Below are positions 17,835-26,571 of a DNA stretch of 33,076 nt, piece after piece. The position numbers and the translations under genes were made by a program. Below the pieces are notes generated by a model, which did no database searches, was not told where the DNA came from, and was given only the letters and a program-made list of their open reading frames with translations. The stretch's first letter is position 1, and each line of letters starts with the position of its first letter. The DNA comes from Desulfuromonadales bacterium (lineage in GTDB: Bacteria; Desulfobacterota; Desulfuromonadia; Desulfuromonadales; BM103). The stretch is taken from assembly GCA_030630015.1 (NCBI GenBank), contig DAOVNV010000003.1:1-33076 (forward strand), written 5' to 3'.

Positions 17835-18467
17835 TCAAGCTGAGAATTTCGTTCTGAGTTCGGGGGCGACATTCAATAGTTGGCGATTGTGCCATCGGCT
17901 CAACAGCAGTTGCGCCGCCATGGCCCCCATAAAGGCGAGAAACATGTCCCACTGGGTATCCCAGATATCCCCCTGGGTCGCCAGGAAGGCTTCTGCCGCT
18001 TCCCCCGAAAACAGCGCCGTCCACCATTCCACCATCTCATAGAAAGCGCTGAAAGCCAGGCAGGCACTGGTGACCATCAGAAACAACCATTTGCCCGGTA
18101 TGAGCGGTGAACGCCGCAGGAGTATCTCGCGGGCCAGAATGGCCGGTACGAAACCTTGGGCGATATGGCCGATGCGATCATAGTGATTGCGGCTGAAATC
18201 GAACAGGTCCTGCAGCCAGAAACCGAGCGGCACCCTGGCATAGGTGTAATGACCGCCCAGAATCAGAAGCAGGGCATGCAGGCTGAGCAGACAGCAGAGC
18301 AACAGGGTCAAGGGGAAATTGCGCCAGGTAAGCAGAAGCAGAACAACACCGATCATGACCGGCACGGTTTCCAGGAACCAGGTCGGACGATCATAGGGCT
18401 GATAAAATGATACGGCCAGGGCCGTCAGAACAATCATCAGCAGTAACAGGGGCAGGTTTTTCTTCAT
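17835..18467 (-). CDS. DUF2238 (YjdF-like) integral membrane protein
   Basis: YDRIGHIAQGFVPAILAREILLR..., FYEMVEWWTALFSGEAAEAFLATQGDIWDTQWDMFLAFMGA. Confidence 0.9.
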   Translation of the reverse strand: MKKNLPLLLLMIVLTALAVSFYQPYDRPTWFLETVPVMIGVVLLLLTWRNFPLTLLLCCLLSLHALLLILGGHYTYARVPLGFWLQDLFDFSRNHYDRIGHIAQGFVPAILAREILLRRSPLIPGKWLFLMVTSACLAFSAFYEMVEWWTALFSGEAAEAFLATQGDIWDTQWDMFLAFMGAMAAQLLLSRWHNRQLLNVAPELRTKFSA

Positions 18468-18589
18468 GATGACAACCAGCATAACCTGAATTTATAATTC
18501 TGTCTCTCTTTGCGTTCTTTATGGTTTTGCGTTAAATATTTATAGCCTTTGTGAGAGTTATCGTCCCCCAAAAAACAGGGTAAACGTTC

Positions 18590-19402
18590 ATGTATGATTT
18601 CAGCCGTTGCAAACTCTGCGGGGAAAACACCGCCGCACCGAAATACAAATTGAAGCAGATGTCGCTGTATGCCTGCTCCAACTGTGATTTTCATTATATC
18701 GATGTTCTTGATGATTTTCCGGATGAGCAGCCGGGGAAATCTCTGCTGACGGAAAAGGCCCGCAACTTCATCGAGAGCAAACTGCCGCAGAACGCCATCC
18801 AGCTCAAAAAGGATCTGGAGTTTGTCAAAGCGCATGTGGCGCTGGCGGGGGTGCCTTGCCTCGATATCGGCGCCGGGGCGGGGCTGTTTCCGTCCCTGTT
18901 GAAGGAAGCGGGGGCCGTGCCGCATGGGATCGAACCCCAGCAGATTTTCCGGGAGTTTGCCCTTGAGAAATTTCAGATCTCTTTAAGGCGTGAGTTGATC
19001 GACGATCCTTACTGGCAGAATGAATACGCCGGATACTTCGATGTGGTGACGCTCTGGGACACTCTGGAGCATGTCAATTTCCCGGCTGAAACTATTAAGG
19101 CCGCAAGTCGGCTGATCAAGCCGGGTGGGTATCTGTTTCTCGACACCCCCTCGCGTGATTCATTCTTCTACCGTGTCAGCGAATGGTCGTGCCGTCTCAG
19201 TCAGGGCAGCAAAGCTCTGCTGCTGAACAGCCTCTACTCGCCGAAACCCTACTGTCATAAACAGATTTTTACGACGGCACAACTATGGGCGCTGCTGGAA
19301 AATTCCGGATTTTCAGTTGTCGGACGCTCCTCGTTGCATCGCTCCGGAAACAAACTGGTTGTTACCTGTCGGAAGTCCTGCGAACGACGGGGGGGGAAAT
19401 GA
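18590..19402 (+). CDS. Class I SAM-dependent methyltransferase with N-terminal Cys zinc-binding region
   Basis: CKLCGEN...CSNCDF, CLDIGAGAGLFPSLLKEAG, LWDTLEHVNFP. Confidence 0.88.
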   Translation: MYDFSRCKLCGENTAAPKYKLKQMSLYACSNCDFHYIDVLDDFPDEQPGKSLLTEKARNFIESKLPQNAIQLKKDLEFVKAHVALAGVPCLDIGAGAGLFPSLLKEAGAVPHGIEPQQIFREFALEKFQISLRRELIDDPYWQNEYAGYFDVVTLWDTLEHVNFPAETIKAASRLIKPGGYLFLDTPSRDSFFYRVSEWSCRLSQGSKALLLNSLYSPKPYCHKQIFTTAQLWALLENSGFSVVGRSSLHRSGNKLVVTCRKSCERRGGK

Positions 19403-19959
19403 TATCCCCCGGCGATCCGACTCGGGCGGGGGAGAAGCTTTTCACCGATTCGCGGCGGGTGATCATCGATGCTGAAGCAGCTGAAATCTGGCCGGTGCTC
19501 GCATCGATCGGTGGTGAAGTCGGCTGGTATTACGCCAATTGGCTCTGGAAATTGCGCGGCATGATCGATCAGGTTTTTGGTGGCGTTGGCCTCAGTCGCG
19601 GGCGCCGTGACCCTCAAAAGGTTTCCCCCGGCGACCCGCTTGATTTCTGGCGGGTGGCCGAGGTTGAACCACCGAAGCTGCTCCTGCTGAAAGCCGAAAT
19701 GAAACTACCGGGCGAAGCAATGCTTTGTTTCAAACTGCAGCCGTTGGATGATGGTCGCACCGAATTGCGCCTGATCGCTCGTTTCCTGTCGCGTGGTCTG
19801 CTTGGACTGGCCTACTGGTACGGAGTCACCCCGTTTCACAGCTATACCTTTGACGGAATGTTGCGTGGCATCGCCAATGCGGCCCAAGCCCCGATCAGTT
19901 CAGGCCCGGAACGCTTTCAGGAAAAAGGCCGACAAATAACCGGATGGAAGAATTTTTAA
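19399..19959 (+). CDS. DUF2867 domain protein (normally the C-terminal half of an SDR-DUF2867 fusion)
   Basis: LFTDSRRVIIDAEAAEIWPVLASIGGEVGWYYANWLWKLRGMIDQVFGGVGLSRGRRDP...LLLKAEMKLPGEAML; ATGA overlap with upstream gene. Confidence 0.85.
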   Translation: MISPGDPTRAGEKLFTDSRRVIIDAEAAEIWPVLASIGGEVGWYYANWLWKLRGMIDQVFGGVGLSRGRRDPQKVSPGDPLDFWRVAEVEPPKLLLLKAEMKLPGEAMLCFKLQPLDDGRTELRLIARFLSRGLLGLAYWYGVTPFHSYTFDGMLRGIANAAQAPISSGPERFQEKGRQITGWKNF

Positions 19960-20390
19960 TCAATTATGGGCTCCTGTCCCTTTTCCTGCTGAGTCTGCTC
20001 GCTTCAACCCTTATCCCCTTGGGCTCCGAATGGCTGCTGGTCACCTTGCTTTTGCAGGGAGTTGATCCCGTGTGGGCGGTCGGGCTGGCTACGGCGGGAA
20101 ATACCCTGGGCGCCTGCACCACCTATCTGATCGGACTGTACGGGGGAGATTACCTGGTCCGCAAGGTGTTGCGGATCAGCGCTGAAGCTCGCGAGAGGGC
20201 CGGGCGCAGTTATGCCCGTTACGGGTCCTGGTCCCTGCTGCTTTCCTGGCTGCCTGTCATAGGCGACCCGTTGTGCCTGGTCGGGGGCTTGCTCAAAGTT
20301 CAGTTCAGGTGGTTTCTGCTGCTGGTCTGCAGTGGCAAGCTGGCGCGCTACCTGGCGGTCTGTTGGCTTACTCTCGGCGTGGCGGGCTGA
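19944..20390 (+). CDS. YqaA/DedA-like membrane protein
   Basis: LASTLIPLGSEWLLVTLLLQGVDPVWAVGLATAGNTLGACTTYLIGLYGG. Confidence 0.88.
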   Translation: MEEFLINYGLLSLFLLSLLASTLIPLGSEWLLVTLLLQGVDPVWAVGLATAGNTLGACTTYLIGLYGGDYLVRKVLRISAEARERAGRSYARYGSWSLLLSWLPVIGDPLCLVGGLLKVQFRWFLLLVCSGKLARYLAVCWLTLGVAG

Positions 20391-20581
20391 CTAGCACCCT
20401 GTAACCCATATAATGTCGCAAAATTGCAATCTTGCGATAGACTTAGTGCATGGCTCACACTTTTTTCTGTGTTTGTTGTCAACCAAAGCTCATTTCAAAC
20501 GTCTCATAATGTAAAGTCTAAATTGAGGGTATCGGACCATTTGGACACACTGTAATGGGACCGAAATGAAAAGAGGGACTG

Positions 20582-21163
20582 ATGCCAATGCTCACAAAGT
20601 CACAGGATCGAATACGCTGGTTTTTAACTGGATTGCTGGGCCTCACCTTACTGACCATTTCATGTTCGCCCAGGCCAGCACATTATGTAACAGAACCTAG
20701 CGTCATTCCAGATCCGCCGATATCGACCCGGATTTATTTCTATCCAAACCAGGGCCAGACTGCAGAACAACAGGATCGCGACCGCTACGAATGCTATCTC
20801 TGGGCGGTGCAAAAGAGTGGTTTTGATCCAAGCTCGTCTCAATTGGTTCCTCACCAGAGAGTCCTGGTCACGCCGGAGCCCCCGACCGGGTATGACACTG
20901 TTGCCGGTGCGGCGACTGGTGCTATCCTTGGTGCGATCATTGGTTCGCCGGGGAGTACGGGCGAAGGGGCCGTCATCGGGGCGTTGGCGGGGGCTGCTAT
21001 CGGTGCCTCATCGGATGCGGCACGTCAGGAGCAGGCTGACCGGGTTCAGAGCCGGTATGACCAGCAGACGGCAAAACGCTACTCCGACCAGGAGCGGAAG
21101 GCCAGGAATTATCGTCGTGCCATGTCCGCATGTCTCGAAGGGCGTGATTATACCGTACACTGA
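20582..21163 (+). CDS. Lipoprotein with glycine-zipper segment and YEC/RAMxACLE module
   Basis: Lipobox-like LTISC; VAGAATGAILGAIIGSPGSTGEGAVIGALAGAAIGASSDAARQEQ; YRRAMSACLEGRDYTVH. Confidence 0.8.
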   Translation: MPMLTKSQDRIRWFLTGLLGLTLLTISCSPRPAHYVTEPSVIPDPPISTRIYFYPNQGQTAEQQDRDRYECYLWAVQKSGFDPSSSQLVPHQRVLVTPEPPTGYDTVAGAATGAILGAIIGSPGSTGEGAVIGALAGAAIGASSDAARQEQADRVQSRYDQQTAKRYSDQERKARNYRRAMSACLEGRDYTVH

Positions 21164-21213
21164 AACAACTGAAAGATGGATAGTTCGACGACCTCCTGGA
21201 AAAGGATAAGACC

Positions 21214-21906
21214 ATGAAGATCAAGCGGATCGCAATTTTCGGACTCTTGCTGATGTTGAGCTTATCGCTTGTCGCAGGCCCGGCATGGGCCGATCGTCGA
21301 CCTCGGCGTGATGATCCAAGGTCAGGTAAACATTACAAGGAACGAGGTTACATCCTCGATAAGCGCTATAGTCACAACCGCTACTATCCACCGCGCAGGG
21401 CCGTGGTCAAGGCGTTGCCACGCGGCTACCGGGTCATTCCACATCACAGAACAGACTACTACTTTTACGGCGGGGTCTGGTACCGTCCGTCCGGTTCGTA
21501 CTTTTCGGTGGTTGTCCCTCCGATCGGCCTGATTGTACCGATCCTGCCCCACTTCTACACAACGATCTGGGTTGGCGGCCTCCCCTACTACTATGCTGCG
21601 GGCACCTATTATACGTGGCACCCGCGAGAAAGAGGCTACATCGTAACGGCACCACCACCCGCATCCGCGGTCATTGAAGAACCGGAAGTTCCGTCTCCGT
21701 TGTATATTTATCCCAAGTTGGGACAAAGCGAGCAGCAGCAGGCAACGGACCGTTATGAATGCCATCGCTGGTCGGTAGACCAGACCGGCTTTGACCCGAC
21801 TCAACCTGGCGGCAATGTCCCTGCAGCCGAAAATGAGAGCAGGCGCGCTGATTATCAAAGGGCCATGAAGGCCTGCCTTGAAGCACGCGACTATAGTGTT
21901 CAGTAG
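21214..21906 (+). CDS. Secreted DUF6515-like protein with the same YEC/RAMxACLE module
   Basis: Signal peptide; GYRVIPHHRTDYYFYGGVWYRPSGSYFSVVVPPIGLIVPILP; YPKLGQSEQQQATDRYECHRWSVDQTGFDP...YQRAMKACLEARDYSVQ. Confidence 0.75.
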   Translation: MKIKRIAIFGLLLMLSLSLVAGPAWADRRPRRDDPRSGKHYKERGYILDKRYSHNRYYPPRRAVVKALPRGYRVIPHHRTDYYFYGGVWYRPSGSYFSVVVPPIGLIVPILPHFYTTIWVGGLPYYYAAGTYYTWHPRERGYIVTAPPPASAVIEEPEVPSPLYIYPKLGQSEQQQATDRYECHRWSVDQTGFDPTQPGGNVPAAENESRRADYQRAMKACLEARDYSVQ

Positions 21907-21931
21907 AGAGAAAATGCCATTCAAAGTTTAT

Positions 21932-21966
21932 CTCAAAAGGGACATCCATCAGGGTGTCCCTTTTGA
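21932..21966. terminator. Long hairpin built from the dispersed repeat, between convergent genes
   Basis: CTCAAAAGGGACATCC-ATCAG-GGTGTCCCTTTTGAG. Confidence 0.65.
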
Positions 21967-22061
21967 GTAACCCCGTAGCCTTGGCATAAAAAAGGTGATT
22001 GATGCTTCCATCAACCACCCGAGCCGGTCTATTGCATGGGAATACCGTGGAAGTCCCCGGA

Positions 22062-22535
22062 TCAGTTCTGCGTTAAAAAATGTGCTTCGTAGCTGTCTTC
22101 AAGCTTCTGCAGCAACCTGGTCTGTTCATCACCGAGGCGTTTAAACACTGCACTCATCGGCGCTCCGGTGCAGGCCTTGCTCATGTTGTGGTAAAACTCT
22201 ATGGCTTCCGTTACCATGTGAACCGAATAAGACAAGGCATCACGCGCATCGGCATCGGCTGACAGCTGCTTTTTGCCGAACCGTGGATCGAGATGCATGG
22301 TCGGAACTGCGACATGCAGTTCAAGGTCGTCAATTGTTCCTTCGAGCAGGGCTTTCTCGATCTGCTGTTTTTGATTGAGTTTACCAAGGGCGGCTTCCCT
22401 GAGAATGTCCTTGGCATGTGTACTTTCAACAGCCTGGATCGCTCCGAGAAAGTCGCTAAAAATTGTATTCTCCATCTCGATCGCTTTTTCCAGCGCAGTT
22501 TCCAGAGTAAAACAAATCTGACTCTGCTCATTCAT
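22062..22535 (-). CDS. Ferritin-like/rubrerythrin-like diiron protein
   Basis: All-helical 157 aa; EKAIEMENTIFSDFLGA, EAIEFYHNMSKA, DEQTRLLQKLE carboxylate/His pattern. Confidence 0.55.
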   Translation of the reverse strand: MNEQSQICFTLETALEKAIEMENTIFSDFLGAIQAVESTHAKDILREAALGKLNQKQQIEKALLEGTIDDLELHVAVPTMHLDPRFGKKQLSADADARDALSYSVHMVTEAIEFYHNMSKACTGAPMSAVFKRLGDEQTRLLQKLEDSYEAHFLTQN

Positions 22536-22746
22536 GGCTCCACCTCCATCCGATCAGTAGGGGTTCCGTTATGCCGCTCTTCACGAGTTGTCACTTCTCG
22601 CAACATTAAATACCGTCCTTGAATTGTATCAATGATTTAAAACCTTGCTACTGATTCCTGGAGTTTTTAATTGCGATGCAGTGAGATGGGAAACCCCCTT
22701 TGGCCGGCGCTGCGGCAGAGGAGCTTGCTACCGAGCATCCAGATTC

Positions 22747-22879
22747 GTAACTATTCAGCTGTCTGACTAACCGCACAGCATGTGGGCTATAGCTGTTGCT
22801 TGCGGGAAGTTAAGTGACAACATTGGACGCAGGCAATGGCTGTAGACTACATGCCCTCGCTGAGATGCTGAGTAGTTAC
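22747..22879. mobile_element. 133-bp MITE, IS66-like ends, copy 1, with 8-bp TSD CCAGATTC
   Basis: GTAACTATTCAGC...GCTGAGTAGTTAC inverted ends; exact CCAGATTC at 22739-22746 and 22880-22887; 127/133 identical to copy 2. Confidence 0.9.
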
Positions 22880-22887
22880 CCAGATTC

Positions 22888-22916
22888 TTGACAAACACCG
22901 TAAAGTGATATATTAC
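22888..22916 (+). promoter_or_regulatory. Candidate sigma70 promoter for the GntR-ygeY unit with overlapping near-palindrome
   Basis: TTGACA - 17 nt - TATTAC; GTGATATATTAC (22905-22916) near-palindromic over the -10. Confidence 0.45.
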
Positions 22917-22951
22917 ATCCAATATGACAGTATTTGAAATTTTCTGCTGAG

Positions 22952-23647
22952 ATGGGACTCCTCACCATGCCGATTCCACTGAATTCCAAACCGATCAATC
23001 GCTTCAGTATGCGTGAAGAGGTCTACAGCACCCTGCTCACCTGGATTATGGAGGGCGAGCTTCGCCCCGGCGAAAAAATTCTGGACAAAGAGCTTGCTGA
23101 AAAAATGGGGGTCAGCCGCACCCCGGTTCGTGAAGCCTTGAGAAGGCTGGAGGATAAAGAGCTGATCGAGTCTTCGGCTAACCGCTGGACCCGGGTGGCA
23201 GAAATCTCGATCGAAGAACCTGAAATGATCTACCCGATCATCTGGACTCTGGAAGAACTGGCCGTTGCCCAGGCCCTGGCAAACCTCACGGAAGCAGATT
23301 TCAGGAAAATGGCAGATGCCAACCGGGCGCTTGGTGAAGCGCTGAGCGAAGCTGACCCTGTTAAAGCCTCCTGGGCTGATGCACTCTTTCACGATGTCTA
23401 TATCGAACGATCCAACAACCATTATCTGATCAACATTCTTCAAGACCTTAAAATCAGGTACCGGCGCGTGGAAGTCACCTATTTTGAAGGGAGTGCCTGC
23501 GCCAGAGACTCTCACGATGAGCATTGCCGCATCCTAGAGGCTCTGAAAGCGCAGGATCTCGCCCTGGTCCAGTCTTTGATCCGGTCCAATTGGCAAAGCA
23601 GCCTGAAACGATTGCAGGATATTGAACGTGAAACCAGCACCGATTAA
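22952..23647 (+). CDS. GntR-family transcriptional regulator with FCD ligand domain
   Basis: LRPGEKILDKELAEKMGVSRTPVREALRRLEDKELIE wHTH; C-terminal all-alpha FCD-like region; start could be 22967. Confidence 0.93.
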   Translation: MGLLTMPIPLNSKPINRFSMREEVYSTLLTWIMEGELRPGEKILDKELAEKMGVSRTPVREALRRLEDKELIESSANRWTRVAEISIEEPEMIYPIIWTLEELAVAQALANLTEADFRKMADANRALGEALSEADPVKASWADALFHDVYIERSNNHYLINILQDLKIRYRRVEVTYFEGSACARDSHDEHCRILEALKAQDLALVQSLIRSNWQSSLKRLQDIERETSTD

Positions 23648-23689
23648 TTGGCGCAAAACGCCTTAACTCTGAACAATTGAGGAACACCC

Positions 23690-24898
23690 ATGGCTATTGA
23701 TTTTCAAAAAGTAATGCAGAAAGCGGAAGAGCTCAGACCTCAGATTTCAGCTTTTTTAAGGGATATGGTTGCCATCCCCAGTGAGAGCTGTGATGAGGAA
23801 AAAGTTGTCCAGAGGATCAAGCAGGAAATGGAGGCCGTCGGTTTCGATAAGGTGGAAATCGATCCCATGGGCAACATCCTCGGCTATATCGGAACCGGCA
23901 AACACCTGATTGCCATGGATGCCCATATTGACACGGTCGGCATCGGCAACCGTGAAAACTGGCAGCACGACCCCTACACCGGCTATGAGGATGACGAAAT
24001 CATTTTCGGCCGGGGGACCAGCGACCAGGAAGGCGGCATGGCTGCCATGGTTTACGCCGCCAAGATCATCAAAGATCTCGACCTGGCTGGCGACTACACG
24101 CTGCTGGTTACCGGCACCGTGCAGGAAGAGGATTGCGATGGCCTCTGCTGGCAGTACATCATCGAGGAGAGCAACATCAGGCCGGAATTTGTCGTGTCGA
24201 CCGAACCGACCTCCCTGGGTGTTTACCGGGGGCAGCGCGGCCGCATGGAAATCCTGGTTTCCGTTGACGGGGTCAGTGCGCATGGCTCGGCCCCGGAGCG
24301 GGGCGACAATGCCATTTTCAAAATGGCTCCTATCCTTACGGAACTTCAAGAACTGCATCTGCGTTTGAAAGACGACCCCTTCCTGGGCAAGGGCTCCCTT
24401 ACGGTTTCTGAAATTTTCTACACGTCACCGTCGCGTTGCGCGGTGGCAGACGGATGCTCCGTCTCGGTTGACCGGCGCCTGACCCAGGGTGAAACCTGGG
24501 AAAACGCCCTGGAGGAAATCCGGCAGCTGCCTGCTGTCAAGCAGGCTGGCGGCAAGGTCACCATGTACGATTATAAACGGCCCTCCTATACAGGTCTGGT
24601 CTACCCGACCGAGTGCTATTTCCCTTGCTGGGTCCTGGACGAAGACCACGCGGCCTGCCAGACCCTGGTCGAGTCGTATACGTCCCTGTTCAATGAAGAT
24701 CCCGTGGTGGACAAATGGACCTTTTCCACCAACGGCGTCTCCATTATGGGCCGCTACGACATCCCTTGCATCGGTTTCGGCCCCGGTCATGAAGACCAGG
24801 CGCACGCACCCAACGAGGTGACCTGGAAGGAGGAACTGGTCAAGGCGACGGCCATGTATGCCGTGATTCCTTCCCTCTATGTGGAGAAATACACGTAA
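23690..24898 (+). CDS. ygeY: YgeY-family M20 hydrolase/deacetylase-like protein
   Basis: [73 protein letters not shown] comes from a MITE end. Confidence 0.92.
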   Translation: MAIDFQKVMQKAEELRPQISAFLRDMVAIPSESCDEEKVVQRIKQEMEAVGFDKVEIDPMGNILGYIGTGKHLIAMDAHIDTVGIGNRENWQHDPYTGYEDDEIIFGRGTSDQEGGMAAMVYAAKIIKDLDLAGDYTLLVTGTVQEEDCDGLCWQYIIEESNIRPEFVVSTEPTSLGVYRGQRGRMEILVSVDGVSAHGSAPERGDNAIFKMAPILTELQELHLRLKDDPFLGKGSLTVSEIFYTSPSRCAVADGCSVSVDRRLTQGETWENALEEIRQLPAVKQAGGKVTMYDYKRPSYTGLVYPTECYFPCWVLDEDHAACQTLVESYTSLFNEDPVVDKWTFSTNGVSIMGRYDIPCIGFGPGHEDQAHAPNEVTWKEELVKATAMYAVIPSLYVEKYT

Positions 24899-25027
24899 CG
24901 ATTCAGCTGTCTGACTAACCGCACAGCATGTGGGCTATAGCTGTTGCTTGCGGGAAGTTAAGTGACAACATTGGACGCAGGCAATAGCTGTAGACCACAT
25001 GCCCTCGCTGAGACACTGAATAGTTAC
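24895..25027. mobile_element. 133-bp MITE, IS66-like ends, copy 2, with imperfect 8-bp TSD AAATACAC/AAATATAC
   Basis: GTAACGATTCAGC...CACTGAATAGTTAC; flanks AAATACAC (24887-24894) and AAATATAC (25028-25035). Confidence 0.9.
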
Positions 25028-25073
25028 AAATATACAGGGTAGTCAGAGTACTGATAAGGACGAAAGAGAAGCG

Positions 25074-26021
25074 ATGCCTGAACGAGTGGTGATAGCCATA
25101 GGCGGGAACTCCCTGATCAAGGACGACCGCTGCGAGATTGACGATCAGCTCAACGCTGTGCGGGAGACAGCCGCGTTTATCACCGATTTCATTGAACTCG
25201 GCTACGAAGTTGTCCTGACGCACGGCAACGGACCCCAGGTCGGCTTTATCCTGAGGCGCTCCGAACTTGCTTTTGAAGCGGGTGAACTCCATTTCGTGCC
25301 GCTGAAAAATTGCGTGGCCGATACCCAGGGGGCCATCGGCTACCAGATCCAGGAGTCGTTGTACAACACCTTCAGGGCCAGGGGGATTCACAAAGAGGCA
25401 ACGACTTTGGTCACCATGGTGGAAGTCGATCCGGACGACCCGTCATTTGCCGACCCGACCAAGCCGATCGGCGTCTTTTATCCTGAAGAGAAGATGGCGT
25501 CCCTGACGGAGAAGCATCCCGACTGGCATATGGTCTTCCAGGATGGCAAAGGCTACCGGCGCGTGGTTCCTTCACCTCGGCCCATAAGGATTGTCGAAAT
25601 CGAGGCGATCCGCACCATGCTCGCCGCCGGGTTCTGCGTCATTGCCGGCGGCGGCGGCGGGATTCCCGTTGTCAGGGACAGCCAGGGCAACCTGTCGGGC
25701 GTCAACGCCGTCATTGACAAGGACCTGTCGACGGCCCTGCTGGCATCAGAATTGTCCGCTGATCTGCTGATCATTTTAACGGCCGTGGAGAACGTCTTCA
25801 TCGATTTCAACAAACCGACCCAGAGATCCCTGCATCGCATGACTGCTGCAGAGGCCAAGCAGTATATGGCCGAGGGTGAGTTCGCCACCGGCAGCATGCG
25901 GCCGAAAGTTCAGGCCGCCCTGAACTTTCTTGAGCGGGGAGGCAAGCGTGCCATTATCACCTCCCCGGATCATCTGGTAAAAGCGGTCCAGGAGGATCGC
26001 GGGACCCATATCGTCCCCTGA
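25074..26021 (+). CDS. arcC: Carbamate kinase
   Basis: VVIAIGGNSLIKD, VVLTHGNGPQVG, VIAGGGGGIPVV, VIDKDLSTALLASEL, GSMRPKVQAALNFLERGGKRAIIT. Confidence 0.96.
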   Translation: MPERVVIAIGGNSLIKDDRCEIDDQLNAVRETAAFITDFIELGYEVVLTHGNGPQVGFILRRSELAFEAGELHFVPLKNCVADTQGAIGYQIQESLYNTFRARGIHKEATTLVTMVEVDPDDPSFADPTKPIGVFYPEEKMASLTEKHPDWHMVFQDGKGYRRVVPSPRPIRIVEIEAIRTMLAAGFCVIAGGGGGIPVVRDSQGNLSGVNAVIDKDLSTALLASELSADLLIILTAVENVFIDFNKPTQRSLHRMTAAEAKQYMAEGEFATGSMRPKVQAALNFLERGGKRAIITSPDHLVKAVQEDRGTHIVP

Positions 26022-26053
26022 CCTGAGGAAATAGAAGTTCTAGGAGTCTTTGA

Positions 26054-26560
26054 ATGACAGAAGCAAAACAAACCCTGATGTACACCCTGGCCAGTCGGCT
26101 GAACTGGCTGGTGGAGCGTGTCTGTGCCCTTCTGGTGGGGCTCATGGTGCTGGTGATCTGGTTTGGAGTGGTTGAACGCTACTTCCTCCACCTGGGATTT
26201 ACCTGGACGGAAGAATTCTCCAGGTATGTGATGATCTGGGCGGCCTTGCTGGCGGTCTCCTGCGGAGCTTATTACCGGGAGCACATCGGCCTTAATATCG
26301 TGAAGCGGCGCCTCCCTGAGCAAGGCGCCAGCATCCTTGCTGTCAGCCTCGATCTGATCAGCCTGGCCTTTTTCCTTTTCCTGACCTGGTACGGCATCGG
26401 CATGGCCCGGGCGGGGCTTGGTCAGTATGCGACCATCTTCGGCATAACTATGGTGGTTCCCTTTGCCGCGGTGCCGGTCTCAGCCGCGCTTACCGCCTTT
26501 CAGATTTTTGCTGCAATGCTGCATGGCCAGGAGCCCATGGTCAAGACGATAACGAATTAG
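26054..26560 (+). CDS. TRAP transporter small permease (DctQ)
   Basis: Four TM helices; FTWTEEFSRYVMIWAALLAVSCGAYYREHIGLNIV. Confidence 0.92.
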   Translation: MTEAKQTLMYTLASRLNWLVERVCALLVGLMVLVIWFGVVERYFLHLGFTWTEEFSRYVMIWAALLAVSCGAYYREHIGLNIVKRRLPEQGASILAVSLDLISLAFFLFLTWYGIGMARAGLGQYATIFGITMVVPFAAVPVSAALTAFQIFAAMLHGQEPMVKTITN

Positions 26561-26571
26561 AGGAAGATCCT

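Noticed and set aside
173-21966. CRISPR-like array interpretation of the repeats
   Set aside because: Copies are kilobases apart with genes between, variable in form, and no cas genes are visible
22747-25027. Composite transposon carrying GntR-ygeY between the two MITEs
   Set aside because: Each MITE has its own distinct 8-bp flanking duplication, indicating independent insertions
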